A stretch of 64,000 nt of DNA, taken from contig NZ_FOSB01000002.1 of assembly GCF_900114165.1 (NCBI RefSeq), positions 434,001 to 498,000 on the forward strand, in the 5' to 3' direction. This document shows positions 28,996 to 39,000 of this stretch, piece by piece; position 1 is the first letter of the stretch, and the number at the start of each line of letters is the position of its first letter. Under the pieces are notes generated by a model. The model was not told the origin of the DNA. It did no database searches and saw only the letters and a program-made list of their open reading frames with translations. This DNA is from Halobacillus dabanensis (GTDB lineage Bacteria > Bacillota > Bacilli > Bacillales > Halobacillaceae). Made by a program: the position numbers and the translations under genes.

Positions 28996-30300
28996 TTACT
29001 CTATTTCAATTTCCGGATATCCGTTTGCTACCGATTTCTTGAATTTTTCAATTGCTTGTTCATAGGACTGTCCCCCGTCTATCGCGGAAGATGCCGCATC
29101 ATAAAATAGTGTTGAGATGTCATTGTTATTCTCTCCTGCTTCGTGGGCAGGAACATCTTGAACAAGATCATAGTATTGCTCTAGAATTTTCTGCTCACCG
29201 AAAAATTCGTGTGTATAGGAGTCAAGATTCTCCTCATAAACGGAAGTCAATGCTGGCATATTTCCGGTTTCTTCAAGGTTCTTGTTCTGCCATTCCTCAC
29301 TGGAGATATAGCGGACAAATTCATACGCGAGCTGCTTATTATCAGACCCTTCATAGATGGAACGGTACGTACCGCCTTCATAATAACCGCTCGGAGTTTT
29401 GGCAATTCCATATTTCCCTTCGGCCTTTCCATCCTCATTATCAATCATGAAACCACCCCAGGCAGGCATCGCAAACATAATGACACCACCTTCGTTTAAA
29501 GCGTCACCCCATCCTCCTGAAAAATAACCAAGCTTAGCATCAACATTGTTTTCTCTGATTTGTTTCATATTATTGAAAATATCTTTCCAGGCTGGGTCAA
29601 CCACTAATTTGCCATCCTGTACCCATTGTTCCTGGTGCTGTTTCTCTGTATTAAATACGTCACCATAGTGGGAAAGGAGATTTACTTCTCCGTCACTTTC
29701 TTCATACACCTTCTGGCCAAGTTCAATGATCTTATCCCAGCTTGATACCATTTCCGATATCTCCTGTGGATCATCTGTTCCTAAATATTCCTTTGCTAAA
29801 TCTCTGTGGTACCAGAATGCTCCTGGAGAAGAGTGGTCGGAAATGGCACGCACATCACCATTTTCACCAGTACCCAGTTCTTTAACATATTCTACCTGTC
29901 CTTCCACCAGCTCATCGGCACCCATATCAGACAAGTTGGCCACAAATTCCTGATTAATAAATTTCCCCATATAACTCCGTTCCAGATCAAAAATATCAGG
30001 CACATCGGTTCTACTCTGAATCGCTGTCATTAATTTCGTCTGATACTGATCCCCAGGAAAAACTTCCACATTCACATCCACATTTGGATATTTCTCTTCA
30101 AAACTCTCAGCCATTCCTTCAACACCGCCGAAGAAGGTCCAGATATCCAACGTCCCTTCAAAATCCTCTGGTTCCATATTTTCATTATTCATTTCCTCAC
30201 CGTTGTTACTACCTGCTTCTTCGCTATCACCCGAGCACCCAGCAAGAACACCAATGATCAAGACAGAAAACATCATGATAAAAGTAAAACTTTTTCGCAT
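28996..30300 (-). CDS. ABC transporter sugar-binding lipoprotein
   Basis: A 434-residue family 1 extracellular solute-binding protein. A lipoprotein signal peptide ends in LAGC (C22), followed by an acidic, flexible linker. The mature part has the fold markers of maltose/oligosaccharide-binding proteins (DIWTFFGGVEGMAESFEEKYP, a FAMPAWGGFMI stretch and a C-terminal YEQAIEKFKKSV). It is anchored outside the membrane and would hand an oligosaccharide to the two permeases encoded upstream. No ATP-binding subunit is encoded in the window; in Bacillus such importers often share the MsmX ATPase. Confidence 0.93.
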   Translation of the reverse strand: MRKSFTFIMMFSVLIIGVLAGCSGDSEEAGSNNGEEMNNENMEPEDFEGTLDIWTFFGGVEGMAESFEEKYPNVDVNVEVFPGDQYQTKLMTAIQSRTDVPDIFDLERSYMGKFINQEFVANLSDMGADELVEGQVEYVKELGTGENGDVRAISDHSSPGAFWYHRDLAKEYLGTDDPQEISEMVSSWDKIIELGQKVYEESDGEVNLLSHYGDVFNTEKQHQEQWVQDGKLVVDPAWKDIFNNMKQIRENNVDAKLGYFSGGWGDALNEGGVIMFAMPAWGGFMIDNEDGKAEGKYGIAKTPSGYYEGGTYRSIYEGSDNKQLAYEFVRYISSEEWQNKNLEETGNMPALTSVYEENLDSYTHEFFGEQKILEQYYDLVQDVPAHEAGENNNDISTLFYDAASSAIDGGQSYEQAIEKFKKSVANGYPEIEIE

Positions 30301-30418
30301 TTCATCGTCCTCCTAAATGAATGTAATGGTTAAAACCTTCTCTAAATTTCACAGCAAAAGTTTTTAGTGGATGTCCCTGGGTAACGCCCCCCTTCAGGTC
30401 ATTAATGACAGAATTTCT

Positions 30419-31315
30419 TTACTGTTTAAGCGCTCCAGCCATAACATTTCCGATGATTTTTTTCGATGCAAGTGCGAACACAATAATGATCGGTACAACA
30501 GAAATGGCGATTCCGACATATTGAGCTCCATAGTCCACACTGAATTGGTTCCTTACACTGGCAATCATTACAGGCAACGGTTGAAGACTGTTATCAAATA
30601 GAATAATCATTGGCTGCAAAAATTCATTCCATTTCCCGATAAATAAAAAGATTCCTAATGTCGCAATGGCGGGAGTCATCAATGGTAAAGCAATACGGTG
30701 GAAGATTTGAAGCTCATTACATCCGTCTATCCGTCCCGATTCAAGTAACTCTTTCGGTACAGCTGAATCAGCCACCTGTTTAAGAAAAAACAGTCCGAAA
30801 GCGTTATTGGCAGCCGGCACTATTAACGGCCAGTAAGTGTTGATCAAGCCGAACATATTCATAAGCTTGAAAAAGCCTATAATACCCAATTGACCAGGAA
30901 TCATCATGGTTGCTAATACAAAGGCAAACAACGGACCATTCCATTTGAAATTAAATTTTGAAAAGCCGTAACCACTGAGAGCGGAAAAGTATAATCCGAT
31001 CGCCGTAGCACTTACTGTGATAATCAAACTGTTCAAAAAGCCTCTCCAAATCGGTACTACATCGACAAGTCTTTGATAATTATCAATCAGATGACTTCCA
31101 GGAGTCAGGAGCAGCTTACGTGTGATATCAGCATTAGCGTGAGTAGCGGTAATCATCATACTGTAAAAAGGGAGAAGACAAATGCCTGCCGCCAAAATGA
31201 GCAATATCCAAATGATAATTTTGGCTAAAAAACTTTTCCGCTGATTTCTTCTGATTTCAGAGTCATGCTGTTCTTCGGACCTGGACGCCATGGCTGAGAT
31301 AGAATTGTTCCTCAA
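30419..31315 (-). CDS. Carbohydrate ABC transporter permease (MalG/YesQ-like)
   Basis: A 298-residue inner-membrane permease with six predicted membrane segments and the EAA-type loop ELLESGRIDGCNELQIFHRI. It forms the transport channel with the MalF-like partner, whose gene end it overlaps by 4 bp. The ribosome-binding site lies inside the partner gene. The 118 bp between it and the binding-protein gene could hold a processing site or attenuator but show no strong hairpin. Confidence 0.92.
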   Translation of the reverse strand: MRNNSISAMASRSEEQHDSEIRRNQRKSFLAKIIIWILLILAAGICLLPFYSMMITATHANADITRKLLLTPGSHLIDNYQRLVDVVPIWRGFLNSLIITVSATAIGLYFSALSGYGFSKFNFKWNGPLFAFVLATMMIPGQLGIIGFFKLMNMFGLINTYWPLIVPAANNAFGLFFLKQVADSAVPKELLESGRIDGCNELQIFHRIALPLMTPAIATLGIFLFIGKWNEFLQPMIILFDNSLQPLPVMIASVRNQFSVDYGAQYVGIAISVVPIIIVFALASKKIIGNVMAGALKQ

Positions 31316-32205
31316 CTTACTCCCTCCTTCTTTTCTCGAATTTTAGTCATCCACATGGAAAATGCTGTCGCTACCGCGATGAGAACGAATATTCCATAGG
31401 CAATAGCCGCACCGTATCCGTATTCGTACCTGACAAATGCTGCTTCGTATAAATGCATAACCATAGTTAATGTAGAATTCTCAGGACCTTTTCCGATCAT
31501 AAGCGGCTGGTCGAAGATCTGCATCCCGCCGATGACGGAGGTAATCATGGTAAAGATAAGGACAGGTCTCAATAGTGGAAGCGTGATTTTGATAGCAGTT
31601 TGGAACTTGTTCGCTCCATCGATTTCAGCGGCCTCATATAAATCTTCAGGAATTGACTGAAGCCCTGCCAGGAAGACAAGCATGTTAAAACCAAACCATT
31701 GCCACATCAATATCGAGGCGACAATCAACTGTGCAAGAAATGGACTGTTAAACCAGTTCACAGGGTCGTCCACAATCCCAAGCGCCATGATAATCTTGTT
31801 GGCGCTCCCGTTCTGCCAATCAAAAATCAAGGCAAACAGAACACCCATCGTGACCGGTGTAACCATATTCGGGAAATAGAATATGGCGTGGAAAAGATGT
31901 TTACCCCTAATGAACTTTTCATGAAGTATGAGCGCTAACGTTAGAGCGATGGTAAGCTGGGGGATGATTGACAAAATCCAAATCACCAGCGTGTTATAGA
32001 TCGATTTAAAAAACAGTGTATCTTGAAGCAGCCGCTCGTAATTGGCCAACCCTACAAAGGATGGAGTGTCAAAACCGCTCCAGTCTGTGAAACTTAAATA
32101 GAAAGAATATAAGATTGGACCTAAATCAAAAATAAAAAAGACAAGGAAAAAAGGTGCGATAAACAAATATCCGTACCGGCTTTTATCAATTTTTCCTGCA
32201 AACAT
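31312..32205 (-). CDS. Carbohydrate ABC transporter permease (MalF/YesP-like)
   Basis: A 297-residue permease with six membrane segments and the EAA loop EDLYEAAEIDGANKFQTAIK that contacts the ATPase. It lies 25 bp after the LacI-family gene and overlaps the MalG-like gene by 4 bp. The set (regulator, two permeases, binding protein) is the usual CUT1 oligosaccharide importer layout without its own ATPase. Confidence 0.92.
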   Translation of the reverse strand: MFAGKIDKSRYGYLFIAPFFLVFFIFDLGPILYSFYLSFTDWSGFDTPSFVGLANYERLLQDTLFFKSIYNTLVIWILSIIPQLTIALTLALILHEKFIRGKHLFHAIFYFPNMVTPVTMGVLFALIFDWQNGSANKIIMALGIVDDPVNWFNSPFLAQLIVASILMWQWFGFNMLVFLAGLQSIPEDLYEAAEIDGANKFQTAIKITLPLLRPVLIFTMITSVIGGMQIFDQPLMIGKGPENSTLTMVMHLYEAAFVRYEYGYGAAIAYGIFVLIAVATAFSMWMTKIREKKEGVS

Positions 32206-32230
32206 TCGGCGGACATCTCCCTTCTATCAT

Positions 32231-33253
32231 TTAAAGTAAATTCATACATGAATCGCGGACTACTAGATTCGGTTCGATTAATCTCCTTCCTTGGAGCGGG
32301 GCTTCTTTATTTTTCATTTTTTTGACAAGTCCCTCTGTTGCTTCAATTCCTATTTGATATAATGGCTGCTTAACAGTTGTAAGCGGAGGATAGACCCAGC
32401 TTGAGACTTCAATATCGTCAAACCCGGCGATAGAAAAATGTTTTGGAACACGGAATCCTAGTTCATGGGTACAAAGCAGAGCACCAATAGCTGTCTCATC
32501 ATTGGATGCAATAACCGCAGTCATCCCACCTTTATTGATCAGCTCACTCATCGCTTTGTAACCACCTTCTTTCGACCAGTCTGATGGAACAATCCAGGAA
32601 GGTTGAAGTGTTAAACCAAGTTCCTTCAGGGCTTTTTTATAACCTGTGATCCTCTGGGAGGTAGCGGAGAATTCATCTGGTCCCGCTATGAAGGCAATCT
32701 CTTTATGTCCGATACGATTCAAATAATGAACAATCTCTTTAATCCCGTGTTCGTTATTGACATCGACGGATAAAAGACCATGATCTCTTATCCCCTCTCC
32801 TCCATCACCGATCAGGGCGACCGGCATGGATAAATCTTTGATTTTCTCAAACAACTCCGGCGAGCGCTTTAAAAAGCTGATGAGAATCAACCCATCCACC
32901 TGACGTTCATGAGCAAGGTTCAAAAAACCAAATTCTCCCTGTCGATGAGAGACCCCGTTATAATAAACACATTGGTAGTTATGGAGATTAGCCACTTTTT
33001 CTATCCCTCTTAAAATACCAGAGTAAAAGTTATTGGAGATATCATCTACCACTACCCCTATGGTTTGGGTACTGTTTTTCACTAGCCTCCTGGCATTAAC
33101 ATTCGGATGATAGCCGAGCTCTTTGATTGCTGCTTTCAACGTTTCTTCTGTACGTTTTTTTACAGGCTGTCCATTTAAATACCGAGATACGGTACTCTTA
33201 GATGTTTTAGAAAGCCTGGCTACATCATGTATCGTCGGGTTCACCTTCCCCAC
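32231..33253 (-). CDS. LacI-family transcriptional regulator
   Basis: A 340-residue repressor. The helix-turn-helix is at the N-terminus (TIHDVARLSKTSKSTVSRYL, about 7-26), followed by the hinge (NARRLVKNSTQTIGVVVDD) and a periplasmic-binding-like effector domain. It heads the importer operon and so probably responds to the transported sugar or a product of it. A palindrome of LacI type (GGAACGTTCC) lies 156-165 bp upstream and a perfect longer form lies upstream of the FAD protein gene at 39147. These two sites suggest autoregulation plus control of the mannosidase operon. A cre-like site lies 16 bp upstream of the start. Confidence 0.92.
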   Translation of the reverse strand: MGKVNPTIHDVARLSKTSKSTVSRYLNGQPVKKRTEETLKAAIKELGYHPNVNARRLVKNSTQTIGVVVDDISNNFYSGILRGIEKVANLHNYQCVYYNGVSHRQGEFGFLNLAHERQVDGLILISFLKRSPELFEKIKDLSMPVALIGDGGEGIRDHGLLSVDVNNEHGIKEIVHYLNRIGHKEIAFIAGPDEFSATSQRITGYKKALKELGLTLQPSWIVPSDWSKEGGYKAMSELINKGGMTAVIASNDETAIGALLCTHELGFRVPKHFSIAGFDDIEVSSWVYPPLTTVKQPLYQIGIEATEGLVKKMKNKEAPLQGRRLIEPNLVVRDSCMNLL

Positions 33254-33268
33254 TCCTTCTACAAGTTA

Positions 33269-33282
33269 TGCAAGCGCTTTCC
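33269..33282 (-). promoter_or_regulatory. cre-like catabolite repression site
   Basis: On the minus strand the sequence is GGAAAGCGCTTGCA, close to the cre consensus TGWAANCGNTNWCA with differences at the first and twelfth bases. It lies just upstream of the LacI-family gene. A site in this position would let CcpA repress the importer operon when glucose is present. Confidence 0.5.
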
Positions 33283-33408
33283 CGAAACTTAAGAATTGAA
33301 CCGCTCCCACTTTACCTGTCATTTATTAAAAACCCTTTTGTTCCAAAAAAGTCAGGATATGAGAGCGGTTGTATATATAATTCTATCAAGTTGAAATGGT
33401 GTATAATT

Positions 33409-33418
33409 GGAACGTTCC
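33409..33418. promoter_or_regulatory. LacI-type operator upstream of the LacI-headed operon
   Basis: GGAACGTTCC is a perfect 10-bp palindrome with a central CG; flanks extend it imperfectly to TTGGAACGTTCCCA. The same core occurs as a perfect 14-bp palindrome at 39166-39179. A shared site before the regulator's own operon and a second operon is the usual sign of the cognate operator. Confidence 0.65.
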
Positions 33419-33586
33419 CATTTTATTAAATCGCTTACATAATAAGTTACCTTACCATTAGAAGATTTTCAATAGCTTTTATCAAAAAAGTCTGAAAAAT
33501 ATTGACGAAATCCACAATAAAGCACATAAACACCCCATGAAACCTTAAATATTTATTATGAATTATCACTCATCCACCAGAACTCC

Positions 33587-36010
33587 TCATTCTTCCCATT
33601 CAAGCATGTTTGTTTCCACAACTGGACCGGAGGAATCCTCAGGTACCCGGAAGGTTTTGATTTCACATGCGCCGATTGAAGTCGTAAACTTGCGATCGAG
33701 AGCAGGCAAAGTAATGGTTACCTCTGTTTCCTGTTTATTCGTTTCATAAAAACGCACTATGGTGTCCCCATTGTCTTCTGCCTTTTTCATAGCACTGACC
33801 ACGACATTTTCTTTGTCTACTTTAATAAAAGAATTCACTTGTGGCAGCTCTCCCTGATGATAGGTTTCAAGTAAAGCGGTCGGACGTTGATTCAGCTCAT
33901 AAGCATGTTTGACCGTTCCCGCTTGCTCCCAGCTGTCAACATGGGGAAGCAATGTGTACTGGAAGTGTTGAATGCCATGATCGATGAAAGAATAATAGCC
34001 GTCTGGTTCTGGAACTAATGGGTCATGATGGGCATAGATGGGACTTCTGAGCACGGTGATATTCATCTCATTTCCATCGACATCGTAACTATATTTCGCA
34101 TCATTTGCGATACTTAGCCCATATCTTCCCCCCGTTTCTTTTATCGTTCCCGAAACATCTATCCAGCTTTGGCCGGGTTGTTCTTCTCCATTGGTTTCCC
34201 TGACAGCATGACCATATGGTATCTCGTACGTCGCCCTTCTATGGGTGACATTCACAGGAAACTTCAACTTAAGGGTTCGGAATTTCTCTCTCCAGTCCAC
34301 GCTCACCTTTACATCAACATGATCAAGATCCTTATACATCGTGAAATCCTGGACAAAGTGAGATCGCCCATATTCGCTGATGACGCGCACGACTGACTTC
34401 ACAGGACCATGTTCTACGCGCTTTATGCTCACTGGCTTGAACTCCCCGACAACATCAGCGTACCTGATGACATCATGGGACCATGTATCACTTTCATCCT
34501 TAATTACCACAGGGCGTGCTGCTTCGCCTGCAAACAATTCAAATTGCTCCTCTTTATCATAAAGACTACTGATAAACCCTGTCTTTGGATTGATTTCCAG
34601 ACGGTAGCGATCATTTTCAAGCGAATAATCATCAGCTTTAATCGCAAGTGTTTCCACTCGTTCTTTATTGGACCTTATTTTATACACACGATATCCCATA
34701 GAAGGAATATCCGCTATGAAGCTTATACGGTTACGACCCTTCGCAGTAGCTTGGGATTGGACAACCTGGACAGGAATTTCATTTCCCTTTTCGTCTGTTA
34801 AAAATTGATCTTCTTTTAACCTTGTATATTCCAGTTCTATAGATGTTTTCACATCCCAGGAGTGAGGGTTGAACACAACGACTGGTGTCATTCCCTCTTC
34901 TTGTTCGATATCTATCGCCCAGGCAAGAGATTGTACCGCATAGTTCAGTCCGCGATCTCCAATGGTCATCGCTTCTCCATGCATGTTTCTCGCATCTTCA
35001 TAAGCTTGTTCAATACTCGTCCCTGCAAGTATGTCATGGAATTGATTAAACAGCACATCTTTCCATGCCTTTCCATAATCACTAGGGTAAGGCTGTCCGG
35101 CCACGTTTTTTGCAATAACGGAGAATTTCTCAGCAGCTCCTAATAAGTTTTCTGCTTCTCTGTTCCATTTTTTCACAGGGGAATGGACAGAATAGCAGCC
35201 TTTCGCATGATTTTGCAGGTCATGGTGGACGACAGGAAGCTCAGGATCTTCTCCTTTAATTTTATTGAAAAATTGATCAGGGGAACTGAACACCAGGTTA
35301 GGTGTATCATCCGATGCATTAAGATTTTTGATGCTTTCAATGTTCTCAATAGTCGGGCCACCTCCGTGGTTGCCCACACCATAAAAGCTCATTAAATCAT
35401 TGACTGGTTCTTTTATTTCCTGAGCGCACCTGTGCACATGTTTTTCTAAATCCTTGCCCCATGTAGTATATTCAAAAGGAATTTGGAAGGTCATCACACG
35501 AGAGCCGTCATCAGATTCCCACCAGAAAAGCCTTCCAGGCAATCCTTTCTCATGAGGTCCTGGGCGCATGAATACATAATGATCCATCCCGCTTTTCTTG
35601 AGAATTTGCGGAAGCATCCCAGCATGGCCAAAGCTATCAACGTTATAGCCTGTCTTCGCGGTGACTCCGAATTTTTCATTGAAGTAATGCTGTCCGTATA
35701 ACCCTTGTCTTACAAATGACTCGCCACTTGGAATATTACAGTCAGGCTGCAACCACCAGCCGCCGCAAATCTGCCAGCGTCCTTCCTGGATGCGTTCTTT
35801 TATTTCCTCAAACATTTCAGGGTGGTTATTCTCTACCCATTCATACATAACTGCCGAGCTTGAGGTAAAAACAAAATCGTCATATTCCTTTAATCGGTCA
35901 AGAGCTGACCTGAACGTTGCTTTCGTTTCTTGAAATCCTTCCTGCCATTGCCATAACCAGACAGGATCTAAATGAGCGTTACCAATCATGTGGAGAGTCT
36001 TCTCTTCCAT
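33587..36010 (-). CDS. GH38 alpha-mannosidase
   Basis: An 807-residue cytoplasmic glycoside hydrolase family 38 enzyme. Zinc ligands are H13 and D15 in NAHLDPVW, and the nucleophile is D125 in GYNVDSFGHAGMLPQ; MRPGPHEKGLPGRLFWWES and the C-terminal beta-sandwich domains follow. I start at ATG 36010, with GAGGAGG 6 bp upstream. The frame stays open for 64 further codons, but that stretch overlaps the FAD gene and looks non-coding. The start lies 25 bp inside the end of the FAD protein gene, so the two are coupled. No signal peptide, so it acts on imported mannosides or N-glycan-type fragments. Specificity could be alpha-1,2, 1,3 or 1,6, or other alpha-mannoside-like linkages. Confidence 0.93.
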   Translation of the reverse strand: MEEKTLHMIGNAHLDPVWLWQWQEGFQETKATFRSALDRLKEYDDFVFTSSSAVMYEWVENNHPEMFEEIKERIQEGRWQICGGWWLQPDCNIPSGESFVRQGLYGQHYFNEKFGVTAKTGYNVDSFGHAGMLPQILKKSGMDHYVFMRPGPHEKGLPGRLFWWESDDGSRVMTFQIPFEYTTWGKDLEKHVHRCAQEIKEPVNDLMSFYGVGNHGGGPTIENIESIKNLNASDDTPNLVFSSPDQFFNKIKGEDPELPVVHHDLQNHAKGCYSVHSPVKKWNREAENLLGAAEKFSVIAKNVAGQPYPSDYGKAWKDVLFNQFHDILAGTSIEQAYEDARNMHGEAMTIGDRGLNYAVQSLAWAIDIEQEEGMTPVVVFNPHSWDVKTSIELEYTRLKEDQFLTDEKGNEIPVQVVQSQATAKGRNRISFIADIPSMGYRVYKIRSNKERVETLAIKADDYSLENDRYRLEINPKTGFISSLYDKEEQFELFAGEAARPVVIKDESDTWSHDVIRYADVVGEFKPVSIKRVEHGPVKSVVRVISEYGRSHFVQDFTMYKDLDHVDVKVSVDWREKFRTLKLKFPVNVTHRRATYEIPYGHAVRETNGEEQPGQSWIDVSGTIKETGGRYGLSIANDAKYSYDVDGNEMNITVLRSPIYAHHDPLVPEPDGYYSFIDHGIQHFQYTLLPHVDSWEQAGTVKHAYELNQRPTALLETYHQGELPQVNSFIKVDKENVVVSAMKKAEDNGDTIVRFYETNKQETEVTITLPALDRKFTTSIGACEIKTFRVPEDSSGPVVETNMLEWEE

Positions 36011-39000
36011 AATAATCCTCCTCGAGTGTTTGAGATGTCGTATTGATGATTTACTTCTACATAGGACTTCCATTCTGGGACATGCTTTCCAAAGTCTTCG
36101 CCAGTCAACCTTCGTAAATAAGTATGGGCCTGGTCGGCAAGCAAACTGCGATAATCTGACAAATAATCGATAAGGATATGAAGTCCCTGGCTGCTTCCAC
36201 AAACGGCAAGAGCCCTACCAATCGCGAGCTCCAGCATCGCCTGTCTTTCTTTAAAGTAATCAGGTTCCAGTGCTCTAGTTCTCATTTGATTACGAATGGT
36301 CTCATGACGGTGAAGGCTTTCCAATACCGGAATACACTCAGGACGGGCGAGCCGTTCAGCTCCATCACAGAGTGCATCTATATAATAGAATGTTCCTTTA
36401 TACATATCCTTCAAATTCCCCTCGCTTGGTTCGACCCATTCAGCAACCTTCCGCCAGACAGCGATACTGCGTTCATCTTTCGTCAGAGCAAGTGCGTACA
36501 TTAAATAAACGACATCCGGCATAGCTCCTTGATCAGGAGGAAGCTGTGTGTGCCGGATAAAGCTCGATCTTTTGGGAAGCACTCCACCGGAAAGTTCCTT
36601 TTCAATCTCTTTGATTAAGACAGGTACCGCATCTTTCGAACCATACATAGCCAAGGCTTTAGCCAAAAGAACCTGTCTATTGATCTCACCTTTTTCTACA
36701 GCTTGGTTTAGTGCCCTTTGTAAATAAGGAAGGACCCTTGGCCCTGCTGTACACACCTCTACAAAAGGAATTCTTTCTTTATAAACATCATCCATTTCCA
36801 TATCCGCATAAGAGTATAGCGGCATCTCTCCGTTCAATTCCCCGACAAGCCTTTCCAGTTCCTCATCGGTATAGGTCTTTTCTTCAATCGAACGATCGGT
36901 AACTCCCTCCGGTAAAACATCTTCAACTACGAGCCTTGACTGTAAATGTTTCCGGTCAATCTCATGAGGAAGACAGTCATTTCTTACTGCCTGAACCGCT
37001 GCCAGAGCTGCCACTCCTCCGAGGTTTTCTAAATCCGCCTGCATCCGTATGGCTGCAAAACCGTCGTGGGTCGCCGATATAGCTTTTCCAACCACCAGAA
37101 TTCCTGTTAAGTTCTTCGGTAATAGCGCCCGGTAAGGAACTTCTATTTCCAAATTAGGTGGAATCAGTCCTATATTCATCCAGGAGGACCCACTTTTACC
37201 CTTCATATCATGGTTACTGAAATGAATGTTCACGACATCCTCCCATTGCCTGTGCTTCAACTGATCCGTAAGTGTCAGTACCACTTCCCCAAAGATATGC
37301 CGTGTCTCTCTGGAGGCAACATAAATACCGTGATCGTGACAGTCCCTGTTCCGTTTTCTCCTGCGGCCTTCCATTATAGCCCTTGTATAATCCTCAATAT
37401 CAGAGACCTTTACCATACTGGTGAAGTTATTCTGACTTTTCCCTGGTTTGGCGAATTGAGCAAGCGAATACCACATGACAATCTGATCGGTTTCAGAACC
37501 ATAGACGTGCTCCGCGCCGGCAAATGCGGCTATATCACCGTCCCCAGTAGCATCGATAACCACCTTTGCTTTAATGGCAAAAACTCCCCATTTAGTAGCG
37601 ACGACGACCCCTTTTACTTGTGTCCCATCCATAATGGTGCCGATAGTTGTCGCATACAAATAAGTTTTCACACCGGCCTTTTCTGCTTCATTAAGCAAAG
37701 TGTACATTTTGGCTTCGATGTTCCATTTTGTACTTTTATGATTAATACGGTCATGGACCTCTTGTAACCATTCGGAAATACGGACATTAAACCCACCTTT
37801 TCGTCCAAACCAATAACTGTCCACAGCCCCATAAGTAGCCGTGCCTCCAAGACCAGGGTTCATATCAAGAAGAACCGTTTCCACCCCTTCTTTGGCAGCG
37901 GTAATCGCCGCGTTCGCACCACTGGTTCCCCCGCCGACTACTAATACATCCGTTTCTTGTAATACAGGAACAGCTTTACCAGGCACCTCGCACGTTGGAT
38001 ATTCCCGGCCTTCACGAGGACTTCCCCCTTCTCCTATGTGGATATCATAGGAGAAGGGCTCCCGGTTCGGTTCGACTGATGGTGTACATGGAGTTAAAAG
38101 TTCGTCCCAGACCGCGACAAGCTCGGAAGCAAACGCTTCACCTGTTTTGCAAGCAGCTACTGGACTTTCGAATAGACCAGGAGCTGAAAATTCGTTCAAA
38201 TACCAGATGTCCAAATCATAGGTGACAAAGTCGTTTAGCGGAACGCCTAAGACCCTATTTTCTAGAAACTTCTGTCCTCCACTCCTCCATGATTCGCATT
38301 TTCGTTTAGCGACAGAGAGAGAGTGAAGTTCGTAGGAAGATCCAGCCAGATAGGCTCTCTTAAAAGCAGGGTGCGACTGAATCAAATAAGAAGCTAAATC
38401 CATAGCGATATGTCGGGATGCGATTTCTTTTTCCATGGCATTATCGATAGCTAGACTGGTTCTGTCATAGGGAAAAACAAGTTCAAATTCCAGGAAGACG
38501 TGACTATCATTCAAATACCCACGATGAAGGTGAACCGTGTTGTTATGAATACCTAAGGACTTCGGGACAGATATTTCAACTGCAGTTGAACCTTCTGCCC
38601 GGTACATTTCAATAGTCTTCCTATATACCGCTGGACCGGTGTCTGACTCTTCTCCTCCCTCCATGAATTCCCGAAGGAGTCCGGAGCTTTCCGCACCAAT
38701 CACTACATCTGCCTGGATGATCTGCCTGCCTGACTTATTCCCTATAATTAGCTGCCTTTTCCCATATGTCTGAATCAAATCAATTGGTTGACTTGCATAG
38801 AGAACCGATACATTTTCTTCTACTAAAAGGTCTTCCAAATGTCGTTTAACCTGATCTAAATAAAGACCTGTCTCACCTGCTGAATCAGCAGCTTTCTCAA
38901 ACAACCCCTTTGTCCATTTAGATAGATTCCCTATGTCCCGTGTTTGGACCCAGGGTCGCAGGGTCGCACACATATCTGTCCCAAGGTATGTCCTGGATTC

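Larger units (their letters stand above)
33254..33586. other. Regulatory region upstream of the LacI-headed operon
   Basis: A 333-bp stretch without a gene. It holds a cre-like sequence (33269-33282), a LacI-type palindrome (33409-33418) and very AT-rich sequence around TATATATAA at 33373-33381. I see no rho-independent terminator for the mannosidase gene that ends at 33587, so some read-through into the LacI operon is possible. Confidence 0.6.

Noticed and set aside
36013-36202. 64-codon N-terminal extension of the GH38 frame
   Set aside because: A strong GAGGAGG site precedes the ATG at 36010, where the family's conserved start (HMIGNAHLDPVW) begins. The extension overlaps the FAD gene and is not protein-like.
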